A DNA stretch of 64,000 bases, from the NCBI RefSeq assembly GCF_910577345.1, contig NZ_CAJTMT010000002.1, forward strand, positions 162,410 to 226,409, in the 5' to 3' direction. The translations under genes were made by a program, and so were the position numbers. The stretch comes from an uncultured Duncaniella sp. (GTDB lineage: Bacteria > Bacteroidota > Bacteroidia > Bacteroidales > Muribaculaceae). Of the stretch, positions 9,156-17,566 are shown piece by piece (positions within the stretch are counted from its first letter, which is position 1; every line of letters starts with the position of its first letter). The notes beneath the pieces were generated by a model that did no database searches, had not been told where the DNA came from, and saw only the letters and a list, made by a program, of their open reading frames with translations.

Positions 9156-9356
9156 TTAGTTAATACCCATCGAATCCCAACTGTCTGCAGAGAAGTCGTT
9201 GGCAGTACTGCTGTTGATGGCCTGATCATTGATTGTTACATTTGTCTTCCCGTCTTGGTTCGTCAAGTCAATGGAGCCTCCGCAGATAGAACTTTCAGTT
9301 TCTATCTGAGTGAGCCAAGTCTTGGGTGACTCGTATGGCCTTTTTCTTGTTTCCAT
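9156..9356 (-). CDS. Small hypothetical protein heading the fimbrillin operon
   Basis: 66 residues with no signal peptide or membrane segment. The pattern YESPKTWLTQIETESSICGGS matches a class of short Bacteroidales proteins (Y.xP...xIE.ESxIC) that precede fimbrillin or other surface-protein genes; their function is unknown to me. It has a clear ATG, the same orientation as the next gene and a 29-bp gap, which supports a real first gene of the operon. One Cys, and the second half is rich in Asn/Ser/Thr. Confidence 0.65.
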   Translation of the reverse strand: METRKRPYESPKTWLTQIETESSICGGSIDLTNQDGKTNVTINDQAINSSTANDFSADSWDSMGIN

Positions 9357-9488
9357 AATTTTATTGAGTGAAGGTTATTATAATTTACTGTGTGAAGGTT
9401 TATAGTTTAAGCAACTTGTTGAATAATCCACATTTATAGCCAACTCTAAAACGAATTAGTAAAAAGTCAATATTCAAAGTTTAGTTTG

Positions 9489-9520
9489 CAAATATATAAA
9501 TAAAAATTTTACCCCCCCCC
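9489..9520 (-). promoter_or_regulatory. Candidate promoter with G9 tract for the fimbrillin operon
   Basis: Minus-strand -7 box TATATTTG (9489-9496) matches TAnnTTTG. Where the -33 TTTG is expected there is an uninterrupted run of nine C on the plus strand (9512-9520; G on the coding strand). The start codon of the first gene is ~130 nt downstream. The homopolymer position suggests slipped-strand phase variation (inference). Confidence 0.45.
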
Positions 9521-9619
9521 GTTTTTGTTAACATAATTTAACTACTAATAACGCTTTTGTGGAGAATTAACAAAAAAATCCAGATTTCATGACAGATTAA
9601 GAGCCATTGGGAAGTTGGT

Positions 9620-10603
9620 TTAAAGTAAGTTCTTGAAATTAAATATTATACTCTGTTGCGTTGGGATGGCGGACCAGGTGAAGAGGGTGGTCAGTTCGTC
9701 GAGGGTGAGAGGGGTTGGTGTCGGAGTGAGGTTGGCAAGGTGGGCTATGAGGCCGAGGAGTTGCTGGGGGGTGTGGTTGCGGCGCAGTTCCTCCATGCTC
9801 ATGGAGAGGTCGCGTTTCGAGAGGCGTTGCATCCGTTCGTTGCAGATGAGAGGAAGATGGGCGTAAACGGGTGGTGTGAAGCCGAGCAGGCGGTAAAGGT
9901 AGAGTTGCTGGGCTGCCGAAAGGAGCAGGTCGGAACCTCTGACTATTTCTGTCACTCCCATTAGGGCATCGTCAACAACTACGGCCAGTTGATAAGCCCA
10001 TGCGCCGTCGGCACGTTGCAGCACGAAGTCGCCGCACTCACGGGTGAGATTGTAGCTCTGCGGCCCGAAGACGCGGTCGTTGAAGCTGATTTCCTCGTCG
10101 GGGACATAGAGGCGGGTGGCATGACGGTCGGTCGGGTCAGTCGTGCGTTTTCCGGTGGGGAAACCGGCAGGGCGGCAAGTGCCCTGATAGATGATGCGTC
10201 CGTCGGTCTGATGCGGAGCCTGGGTTGACATTATGTCCGCGCGGGTGCAATAGCAAGGATATGTCAGACCGGTTTCCTTGAGCGTCTCAAGGTAGCGGGC
10301 ATATATTTCTCCGCGCTGACTTTGACTGTAGGATCCGTTCGGTCCGAGATTGTCCACTCCTCCCTCGTCCCATGTAAGACCGAGCCACGCCAGGTCGTCC
10401 TCGATTTGGCGTGCATATTCCTGTCGTGAACGCTGGGGGTCGAGATCCTCGATGCGCAAAATCCACTTTCCACCGGCTTTCCGGACCGAGAGCCATGAAA
10501 TGACGGCGGTGAAGATGTTGCCGAGGTGCATACGGCCTGTCGGCGAGGGGGCAAAACGCCCGGTGACTTTCTGTGGTGACGGATTGGTTGCTGTCGTTTT
10601 CAT
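9620..10603 (-). CDS. gluQ: Glutamyl-Q tRNA(Asp) synthetase
   Basis: 327 residues. Class I aminoacyl-tRNA synthetase catalytic core without the anticodon-binding domain of GltX. Visible motifs: FAPSPTGRMHLGN (HIGH-type), the Zn-site set CYC...GTCR around residues 115-145, and RLSKRD (KMSKS-type). The family activates glutamate and attaches it to the queuosine base at the wobble position of tRNA-Asp. It is a single gene, divergent from the NigD-like gene. A -7-like TAACTTTG on the minus strand at 10630-10637 could serve it, though no good -33 box is evident. Confidence 0.9.
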   Translation of the reverse strand: MKTTATNPSPQKVTGRFAPSPTGRMHLGNIFTAVISWLSVRKAGGKWILRIEDLDPQRSRQEYARQIEDDLAWLGLTWDEGGVDNLGPNGSYSQSQRGEIYARYLETLKETGLTYPCYCTRADIMSTQAPHQTDGRIIYQGTCRPAGFPTGKRTTDPTDRHATRLYVPDEEISFNDRVFGPQSYNLTRECGDFVLQRADGAWAYQLAVVVDDALMGVTEIVRGSDLLLSAAQQLYLYRLLGFTPPVYAHLPLICNERMQRLSKRDLSMSMEELRRNHTPQQLLGLIAHLANLTPTPTPLTLDELTTLFTWSAIPTQQSIIFNFKNLL

Positions 10604-10783
10604 TCTATCTGCATCTCATTTTTACATGACAAAGTTAGCCAATCCCCGCTAAATCGCATAAAATTTTCATGTCTCATGCAAGATTTCCGAAAAACAGGAT
10701 TTATAAGGATAGAATCAGGATAATCCAAAGTTCGTATTCATTTTCAAACACTAATCTTATCACCAACAATCTTATCGACAACG

Positions 10784-11518
10784 ATGAAAAAAGTAAAAAT
10801 TTTCGTGTCAGCCTTGGCTCTGTTTGCTTCGGCAATGGCGTTTCAATCATGCAATGATGACGACGATACAAATTGGGAACTCTACCGTCCGACAGCCATA
10901 GTGACCGTATGCCCGACAGCAGAAGGCGGCTTCACGATGAACCTCGATGACAAGACCACGCTTCTCCCTTCCAATATGGAAAAATCGCCCTACGGCGACA
11001 AGGAGGTCCGTGCGTTGGTCAATTATACTGAGGATAAGAAGCAGCAGCGCGAGACCCGGAGTGTGACAGTCAACTGGATAGACAGCATCCGCACAAAGCT
11101 CCCCGAACTCTATCTCGGCGAGGAGAATGATAAGAAATACGGCAATGACCCTGTCGAGATTGTGAAAGACTGGGTGACTGTCGCCGAGGACGGTTATCTG
11201 ACTTTGCGTGTCCGCACTCTCTGGGGCGACCGTCAGACTCCCCATTACCTCAATCTTCTCACCGGCATGAATCCCGACGATCCCTTTGAACTCGAACTCC
11301 GCCACGATGCGAAGGGTGATGTCAACGGCCGTCCCGGCGATGCGCTGATTGCCTTCAATCTCAACAATCTTCCCCGGACAAACGGCTCGACAGTCAAAAT
11401 CAAACTCCACTGGAAGTCGTTCAGCGGCGAGAAATCGCAGGAGTTTGAGCTTGCATTGCGTCCTGCCGTTGTCGGTGACGACGACGCGAAGCTCATGCCG
11501 TCGGGCTATGTGAAATAG
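10784..11518 (+). CDS. NigD-like lipoprotein
   Basis: 244 residues; the signal peptide ends at a lipobox (AMAFQSC) followed by an acidic DDDD stretch typical of surface-exposed Bacteroidales lipoproteins. The body has the two-domain beta architecture of the NigD-like family (N-terminal TAIVTVCP..GGFTMNLDD, C-terminal DALIAFNLNNL..KIKLHWKSF). The family was named from a bacteriocin locus and its biochemical role is not established. An intrinsic terminator follows at 11599-11651. The ECF sigma gene downstream therefore probably depends on read-through or its own promoter. Confidence 0.82.
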   Translation: MKKVKIFVSALALFASAMAFQSCNDDDDTNWELYRPTAIVTVCPTAEGGFTMNLDDKTTLLPSNMEKSPYGDKEVRALVNYTEDKKQQRETRSVTVNWIDSIRTKLPELYLGEENDKKYGNDPVEIVKDWVTVAEDGYLTLRVRTLWGDRQTPHYLNLLTGMNPDDPFELELRHDAKGDVNGRPGDALIAFNLNNLPRTNGSTVKIKLHWKSFSGEKSQEFELALRPAVVGDDDAKLMPSGYVK

Positions 11519-11598
11519 CCGGTGTCACAGATATAATATCGAAGAATATCACGTTTTCATGTTAGACAGATGAACTAACATTCATTTCAGACAGCGGA

Positions 11599-11651
11599 AG
11601 GGTGTGTCAGAGAATGTCACCGAACGATTTTTTTGACACACCCTGTTTTTT
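11599..11651 (+). terminator. Terminator between the nigD-like gene and the ECF sigma gene
   Basis: Arms AGGGTGTGTC (11599-11608) and GACACACCCT (11635-11644) are perfect, with a 26-nt loop, then GTTTTTTT. It ends only 12 nt before the sigma-factor ATG. Confidence 0.7.
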
Positions 11652-11663
11652 GCCTTCATCACC

Positions 11664-12239
11664 ATGCCGTCAACATCATCCGAGGGAACAAATGTCAGCG
11701 AACGCGAACTGATGGATCTTGTCAGTTCCGGCGACCCTGCGGCCGGGAGAATGATATATCAGAGATATGTCAGGAATCTCGTGGCCGTATGTTCCCGCTA
11801 TATCCTTAACGATGAGGATGTGAAGGATGTGTTACAGGAGAGTTTCATCCGGATTTTCGACTCTTTGCCCGCTTTCAGGTTCAGGGGCGAAGGTTCGTTG
11901 AGGGCATGGATGACGAAAGTCACTGTCAACGAGGCGTTGAAATTCATCCGTAATCACAGACGCATAGATTTCACCTCGCTTCCGCCCGGAGCGGCTGATT
12001 TGCCTGACGACGAACCGGAAATCGAATCCGTCCCGGCGGAGGTCATACACGACCTGATATGCCGCCTACCCGACGGCTACCGTATGATTTTCAACCTGTA
12101 TGTCATCGAAGGGCGCAGCCACAAGGAAATAGCCGGGATGCTCGATATAAAGGAGAGCACATCAGCCTCGCAGCTACACCGCGCCAAGGCTATGCTTGCC
12201 GACAGCATAAGGAAATACCAAAATTCTCTAATCCGATAA
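11664..12239 (+). CDS. ECF RNA polymerase sigma factor (sigma-70 family)
   Basis: 191 residues with only regions 2 and 4, as in ECF sigma factors. Region 2 is seen as YILNDEDVKDVLQESFIRIF (core and -10 contacts). Region 4 is the helix-turn-helix SHKEIAGMLDIKESTSASQL near residues 150-175. The next gene starts 7 bp after the stop and encodes a protein with an N-terminal cytoplasmic/TM segment suited to sigma control, so the two form a sigma/anti-sigma-like pair (inference). The transcript leader consists mainly of a terminator hairpin. Confidence 0.92.
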   Translation: MPSTSSEGTNVSERELMDLVSSGDPAAGRMIYQRYVRNLVAVCSRYILNDEDVKDVLQESFIRIFDSLPAFRFRGEGSLRAWMTKVTVNEALKFIRNHRRIDFTSLPPGAADLPDDEPEIESVPAEVIHDLICRLPDGYRMIFNLYVIEGRSHKEIAGMLDIKESTSASQLHRAKAMLADSIRKYQNSLIR

Positions 12240-12246
12240 CATTATT

Positions 12247-13518
12247 ATGAAAGACCAATGGCTTAACGATATAAAGCAACGTATGTCGGACTTCGAGCTT
12301 GACGAACCCGACGGACTCTGGGATTCGATTGAAGCACGCAGGCCCGTGGTGCCGTCGAAGTCTGTCAGGTTCGTCATGCCACGACGCTGCTTCCGCCCCA
12401 TAGCTGTGGCGGCTGCATTGCTAGTCCTTTTCGGGCTTGGTTTCTCATGGCTTGCAAGAGAAAATGACATGCGGGTTCCGGAGATGAGGGAGGACTATGC
12501 TTCAGCCGTGGTCGTACCGGACGTGGAGCCTGTCAAGCAGACAGAAAGTGGGATACCCCACAAGATTGATATACAGGATAAATCTAAGGTGACAAAAACA
12601 GGATATATATCGGAAAATGCTGAATCTGAATCATCCGTAGATGTAGTGACTGATAATATCAATGAAAATGATGATAAGCAAAATTGTGAACAGACTGAAT
12701 CAATAAATACAGAAAATAATGATGTTGAGACAAACGGGAAGGATGTAAAAAAACAATCCACACTGCAAACCGATAAATATACCTCTCCTTTATATGCTTC
12801 CCGTGAGCTCTCACATTTAAAAAAATCCACATCCCGACGTGTCAGACTCGGGCTTTCCACCTCCGGAGCTACCTCAATGTCCGCATCGCATGTTTCTCCT
12901 GCCAACATGACCGACGTTTCCTTAGGCCCCGACTGTTCGTCGTGGAAGGACAGCCCACTGCTTGCCATGCTCCTGTTCAACAAAGGCAACGAGACAAGTG
13001 TCAGTGTCAAGCATCACACCCCCTTGACGTTCGGTCTGACGGTAGAGTACGGGTTGACTCCCTCTCTGTCCGTTGAAAGCGGCATCACCTACAGCCGGCT
13101 CACATCCGATGTCCGTGAGGGGGGCGACAAATATTACTACACCGGAGAGCAGAAGCTCCATTACATCGGTATCCCCCTGAATCTTAAATATACCGTCTTG
13201 TCGTGGAAAGCTCTCGATCTCTATGCCTCAGCCGGAGTCCGGGTGCAGAAATGTGTGTCGGGCGAGGTTGATAAGAGATATGTCATTGAGGATATGATGA
13301 AGTCTACCGAGACGGAACGACTGCATGTCAAGCCTCTCCAATGGTCTCTCTCCGGAGCGGTCGGCGTGCAGTGGAACATCTCAAGACTTCTCGGCCTCTA
13401 TGCCGAACCCGGCGTTGGATATTGGTTCGACGACGGCTCATCCCTACAGACCATATACAAGGAAAAACCTCTCAACTTCAACCTCAACATCGGTCTGCGT
13501 CTGAACGTAGGGCGGTAG
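12247..13518 (+). CDS. TM-anchored outer-membrane beta-barrel protein, putative anti-sigma partner
   Basis: 423 residues. Residues 1-38 are a charged cytoplasmic-type segment (WLNDIKQRMSDFELDEPDGLWDSIE), 44-60 a transmembrane helix (IAVAAALLVLFGLGFSW), and ~65-195 a low-complexity Ser/Asp/Asn/Glu/Lys linker. Residues ~195-423 are a porin-like beta-barrel domain with alternating aromatic strands (LTVEYGLTPSLSVESGITYS, LHYIGIPLNLKY) ending NIGLRLNV. The N-terminus resembles anti-sigma proteins encoded beside ECF sigma factors. If it is intact in one chain, the protein would bridge inner and outer membranes. I recognise no ligand site. The gene is 7 bp behind the sigma gene. Confidence 0.75.
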   Translation: MKDQWLNDIKQRMSDFELDEPDGLWDSIEARRPVVPSKSVRFVMPRRCFRPIAVAAALLVLFGLGFSWLARENDMRVPEMREDYASAVVVPDVEPVKQTESGIPHKIDIQDKSKVTKTGYISENAESESSVDVVTDNINENDDKQNCEQTESINTENNDVETNGKDVKKQSTLQTDKYTSPLYASRELSHLKKSTSRRVRLGLSTSGATSMSASHVSPANMTDVSLGPDCSSWKDSPLLAMLLFNKGNETSVSVKHHTPLTFGLTVEYGLTPSLSVESGITYSRLTSDVREGGDKYYYTGEQKLHYIGIPLNLKYTVLSWKALDLYASAGVRVQKCVSGEVDKRYVIEDMMKSTETERLHVKPLQWSLSGAVGVQWNISRLLGLYAEPGVGYWFDDGSSLQTIYKEKPLNFNLNIGLRLNVGR

Positions 13519-13544
13519 ACATGCCCACAAAACAACGATTATAA

Positions 13545-13590
13545 AAGTAAGGCTGACAACATTTTCGCTGTCAGCCTTACTTCCGTTTTT
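13545..13590. terminator. Bidirectional terminator
   Basis: 14-bp perfect arms (AAGTAAGGCTGACA at 13545-13558, complement 13569-13582) with a 10-nt loop and T-rich flanks on both strands, between the convergent barrel and GH31 genes. Confidence 0.85.
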
Positions 13591-13595
13591 ATGGG

Positions 13596-16073
13596 TCAGA
13601 TGGACAGTTTCAAGGCTTGTCCGTCGTAAGTCAGAGTATGGGGCTTTGCTTCTGTTGTGTCACCGTCGATGAGGATTATGTTGAAACGGCGTGTATTCAG
13701 CATTCCCGGATACTCACCCTCGCGTTTGCTGATTGTGAGACGGTGTCGCTTGTCATCCCAGTGGAATTTGATTGTCGAGTAGATGCCTTTCTCATAATTG
13801 TAGCTGTCACCCTCATCTTCATAGAGCGTGAATTCGGCATCAGCTCCGGGATATATTCTTATGTCAAGATTATCAGCCGGTTTTTCATCGACATACTGCA
13901 TTGTCTCGCCGACAGGAATAATCGAGCCGGCCTTCACAAACAGCGGGATATAGTCAAGGGTTGTTTCAAGTGTGACGGTCTGCCCTCCGTCAAATTTTTT
14001 CCCTGTCCGGTAATCATACCAGTCTGCACCCTCGGGGAGATAGACTTCGGTGGATTTGATTTCATCCCAGGGGTCGATTTTAAAGCTGTCGTCATCACCT
14101 CCTTCTTTCCTGTCCCAGCCACTCATCGGGTCAACCGCCACAGTTTTCTCCGGGGTGTATTGGGCTTTGACTATCGGTGCTGCCATCAGGGACTTGCCAA
14201 ACATGAACTGGTCGCTTATATTCCATGTATTTCTGTCATCCTTGAAGTCGCTGACGAGTGCACGCATGTAGCTGCCATTGTTGGCCGTCACGTCCCACGC
14301 GGTGCTGTAGATATACGGAATCAGTGTATAACGCATCTTTATGGCTTTGAGAAGTGCATCATAGACAGGATCTCCCTCCGTGCCATATTTGTAGATTTCG
14401 CGCGACACTTCCGTGCCGTGGCTGCGCATGATGGGATTGAAAAGTCCGAACTGCATCCAGCGGACATAGAGTTCCTGATAGAGCGGATTGCGGCAACCGC
14501 TGTCGTCAAGATAGCCCTTGTTGTAGGCCCCGGCGAAGAAACCACCTATATCCGAGTTGAAATTCGGGTTGCCTGTCATGGAGAAGTTCAGTCCGGCGGG
14601 AATCTGATTGCGCAGCGATTCCCATGAGGAGCCGACGTCGCCGCTCCAGGTGTTGGCTCCGGTGCGCTGCTGTCCGGCAAAGGCGCAGCGAGTCATGATG
14701 GCCACGCGCTTGCGTGCGGTGACTGTGTCGGGATGGTTGGCGGCGTGGGCGCGGTGATGGTCATAGACACCCTCCACAGCCATCAGAGGGAAAGCATTGC
14801 GGACCTTGCGCCATGAGCCCATAGCTGTCCGGAGTTCGAGGTCTTTGTCACTGAATTCAATGTGGTCAGGCTCGGTCGAATCCATCCACCATGCGTCGAC
14901 ACCGAGGTCATAGAGGCGGGTAAGATTTTTCCAATAGATGTCACGCGCCTCCGGGTTGTAGACATCGTAGGGCTTGACTCCGCTCGGATAGTCGGTGCGG
15001 GGAGGCCAGAAATCGGTCAGTCCGCTTTGAGGCCATGTCTGGATGTCGAAAAGCATACCTTTAGGTTCCATCTCGCGATATTGTTTGGTCATCGGACCGA
15101 AAGATGACCAGATGGTTATGAGGAGTTTGGTATTTTTGTCGTGCAGACGGTCAATGTTTTCCTGCGGATTGGCGAAGTCGGCTGTCAGAAATTCCATGGC
15201 ATTCCAGAGATAATGCGGACCCCAGTACTGCCAGTCCTGCACGATGCAGTCCAACGGTATTCCGAGGCGGCGGTAGGTGTCGACCACTTCCTGCACCTCG
15301 TTGAAGCTCTTGTAGCGTTCCTTGCTTTGCCAGAAACCGAAAGTCCATTTCGGAAGCATGGGGACAGTGCCTGACAGCTCCCTCATCCGGGCATTCACAC
15401 CATCCACGCTACCTCCATGCATGAAATAATAATCAATCGCCTCTCCTACCTCGGATCGGAAGGTCATACCATCGGTATTGTCTGCGAAATCGGTGGGTGA
15501 GAGGTTGTCCCAATAAAGACCCCAGCCTTTCACGCTCTGCACCATAGGGACATAGTCCTCTGTGTTGGCCTGAATCATCTGCCGCGATGTGCCGCGTTTG
15601 CTCAACTTGTTTTCCTGAAGGATGCCGAGACCATAGATAGCTTCATCATTATCGAGAGTAAAGGTCTGACGGACTTCATACGCGCCTTTGTCAGCCCCCG
15701 ATGTCCGGAGTTTGAAGCCAAAATCCTTTTCGTTGAGTAGCGGATTGCCCTTTGCATCGTCAAAGCTCACTTTTCCGGTCGACTTGTCAACGGTTACTTT
15801 GATTGACGACGATGAGAGGACTATGTCATTGCCCTTTTCAGAGAATGCGGTTCTTACTTTTTCATGTACAAGCGTGACCACCACTGATGGCGGCTGATTA
15901 TATTCACCTGTGGGTGACTTCTCGACTCTCACAATGTCATCGGTGAGGAACTGCACCCGTGTGTGGATGTCGCCGTTGTCAAGTGTGAATCCACGGTCAC
16001 TCCTTGTCACAGTCTGTGCGAAAATTGCGGATGTGAAGAGTGAGAAACAAATAAGGGAACTGAATATTTTCAT
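13596..16073 (-). CDS. Glycoside hydrolase family 31 (alpha-glucosidase/alpha-xylosidase type)
   Basis: About 825 residues from the ATG at 16071-16073, chosen because a signal peptide (MKIFSSLICFSLFTSAIFAQ) begins there; the 18-codon upstream extension would overlap the GH43 gene. The GH31 nucleophile motif WWMDSTEPD lies at about residues 393-401, preceded by an N-terminal beta domain and followed by DUF5110-like C-terminal beta domains. The enzyme would release alpha-linked glucose or xylose from oligosaccharides in the periplasm. It follows the GH43 gene by 32 bp in one operon, which suggests processing of a plant-type glycan with arabinose/xylose and alpha-linked side chains (inference). 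No SusC/SusD pair is present. Confidence 0.9.
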   Translation of the reverse strand: MKIFSSLICFSLFTSAIFAQTVTRSDRGFTLDNGDIHTRVQFLTDDIVRVEKSPTGEYNQPPSVVVTLVHEKVRTAFSEKGNDIVLSSSSIKVTVDKSTGKVSFDDAKGNPLLNEKDFGFKLRTSGADKGAYEVRQTFTLDNDEAIYGLGILQENKLSKRGTSRQMIQANTEDYVPMVQSVKGWGLYWDNLSPTDFADNTDGMTFRSEVGEAIDYYFMHGGSVDGVNARMRELSGTVPMLPKWTFGFWQSKERYKSFNEVQEVVDTYRRLGIPLDCIVQDWQYWGPHYLWNAMEFLTADFANPQENIDRLHDKNTKLLITIWSSFGPMTKQYREMEPKGMLFDIQTWPQSGLTDFWPPRTDYPSGVKPYDVYNPEARDIYWKNLTRLYDLGVDAWWMDSTEPDHIEFSDKDLELRTAMGSWRKVRNAFPLMAVEGVYDHHRAHAANHPDTVTARKRVAIMTRCAFAGQQRTGANTWSGDVGSSWESLRNQIPAGLNFSMTGNPNFNSDIGGFFAGAYNKGYLDDSGCRNPLYQELYVRWMQFGLFNPIMRSHGTEVSREIYKYGTEGDPVYDALLKAIKMRYTLIPYIYSTAWDVTANNGSYMRALVSDFKDDRNTWNISDQFMFGKSLMAAPIVKAQYTPEKTVAVDPMSGWDRKEGGDDDSFKIDPWDEIKSTEVYLPEGADWYDYRTGKKFDGGQTVTLETTLDYIPLFVKAGSIIPVGETMQYVDEKPADNLDIRIYPGADAEFTLYEDEGDSYNYEKGIYSTIKFHWDDKRHRLTISKREGEYPGMLNTRRFNIILIDGDTTEAKPHTLTYDGQALKLSI

Positions 16074-16105
16074 GTATCTGCGGTAATTATGGATTATTTT
16101 CCGGA

Positions 16106-17422
16106 TTATTTTTTCATGCTCCACCAATCAATGTTGAAGAGGTCATTTCCATCACCTTCAAAACAGAAATAGAGGTCGTGGAGGCCCTTTGTTTTCTTCA
16201 GTTTGGCACGAAAATCTTTATAGTTGTCCATCGAACCGGTCGAGGCGATGTCGACAGTCCCTATCACGGGGCCATCTTGACTGTCGGTGCGGACAGTGAT
16301 GCGTCCACCCTTGACCGAAGCGCAGTTCATCGTGATAGCCTTAGCTCCTTTCTTGCCGAAATCAACCCCTTTGAGCATTAGATACTCACCGTTGTCAATC
16401 CCTGTCAGGGTCTGGTTGTGGCCGGAAAGTGGTGTGGTTTTCAAGCCCCATCCCCAGGCCATGGTCTCGCCTTCGACACGGCGGAAGGGGTTGAACGGCT
16501 CTATCTGATTTATGGTGCAGTCGGTCCAGTAAGGCAATTGACGGATGGTTCCGTCGTCATTGTAGGTCATCTCCGCAGCTCCGACCGAGCGGCGTTCATG
16601 ATGCTTGTCGGTTGTCAGGCGGAGCAGTTCGTAGTTGAGGCCGAACACGTAGGTCTTACCCTTGTAGTCTATGATGCCGGGATGATTGCCATTGGAGCGG
16701 GGAGTCGGGGCCATGATGTAGCCCTTGGTTGTCCACGGGCCGGTCGGGCTGTCGCTCATGGCATAGCCAATGCCTTCGGGACAGCAAGTCGATGCGAATG
16801 CGAGGTAATATTTGTCGCCACGGCGGTAGAACCACGGGCCTTCCTGATATTTGTCGGGACGGTCGAGCTTCACAATGTCTCCGCTGTAGGAAATCATATC
16901 GCGGTTGAGTTTCACATAGTATAGTTCGGGATTTCCCCAATACATGTAGGGCTGCCCGTCAGTGTCGATGAATACAGTCGGGTCGATGTCGTTCCAGTGT
17001 TCCTGTTGCCATACGAGCGGTTTGCCTATCGGGTCGGTGAAAGGTCCGTAAGGCGAGTCTGCCACAAGTACACCGATACCGTTGCCGTGGAGGGGACAGT
17101 ACATGTAAAACTTGCCGTCACGTTCAATCACCTGTTCGGCCCATGCACCGTTGTCGCGTCTGCGCCACTTGAAATTCTCAAGCGAGGCCACCGCACCGCA
17201 GTCGGTCCAGTTGACCATGTCGGTTGATGTGTAGAGCAACCAATCCTTCATGTGGAAGCCGTCCGCATCATCCTCGTCGTGGGTGGTGTAGAGAAAAATG
17301 GTATCGTTGTGGACCATCGGTGCCGGGTCGGCTGTATATTTTGTCTGTACGATTGGTCGCTGAGCTATTGCCGGAAGCGAGGCAATGGCTGTAATGATTA
17401 AAGGTAAGATTGATGGGCGCAT
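16106..17422 (-). CDS. Glycoside hydrolase family 43 with C-terminal CBM6-like domain
   Basis: 438 residues; signal peptide 1-20 (ASLPAIAQ). Five-bladed propeller GH43 motifs are visible: base Asp in TADPAPMVHND (~residue 32), DIDPTVFIDTDGQPYMYWG carrying the pKa-modulating Asp, and the acid Glu in QEGPWFYRRGDKYYL. Residues ~310-438 resemble a CBM6 domain (KGLHDLYFCFEGDGNDLFNIDWW). GH43 members act on alpha-L-arabinofuranosides and beta-xylosides; which one cannot be told here. First gene of a two-gene operon with GH31. A short inverted repeat GCTGTCC...GGACAGC (17457-17463/17479-17485) overlaps a -7-like TAAATTTG upstream and could be an operator. Confidence 0.9.
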   Translation of the reverse strand: MRPSILPLIITAIASLPAIAQRPIVQTKYTADPAPMVHNDTIFLYTTHDEDDADGFHMKDWLLYTSTDMVNWTDCGAVASLENFKWRRRDNGAWAEQVIERDGKFYMYCPLHGNGIGVLVADSPYGPFTDPIGKPLVWQQEHWNDIDPTVFIDTDGQPYMYWGNPELYYVKLNRDMISYSGDIVKLDRPDKYQEGPWFYRRGDKYYLAFASTCCPEGIGYAMSDSPTGPWTTKGYIMAPTPRSNGNHPGIIDYKGKTYVFGLNYELLRLTTDKHHERRSVGAAEMTYNDDGTIRQLPYWTDCTINQIEPFNPFRRVEGETMAWGWGLKTTPLSGHNQTLTGIDNGEYLMLKGVDFGKKGAKAITMNCASVKGGRITVRTDSQDGPVIGTVDIASTGSMDNYKDFRAKLKKTKGLHDLYFCFEGDGNDLFNIDWWSMKK

Positions 17423-17566
17423 TGTGTATGATTGGTGGATTTAAGCAAAAAGATTAGCTGTCCGCAAATTTAGATATTGGACAGCGGATAGAACTTGCTT
17501 AAATGAATCATATCAATATGCGATTGTAACAACGTTGATGCTGTGATGGGATAAAGGCTTGTTTTT

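Noticed and set aside
16074..16127. Longer N-terminus of the GH31 protein
   Set aside because: It would overlap the GH43 gene and bury a clear signal peptide that starts at 16073.
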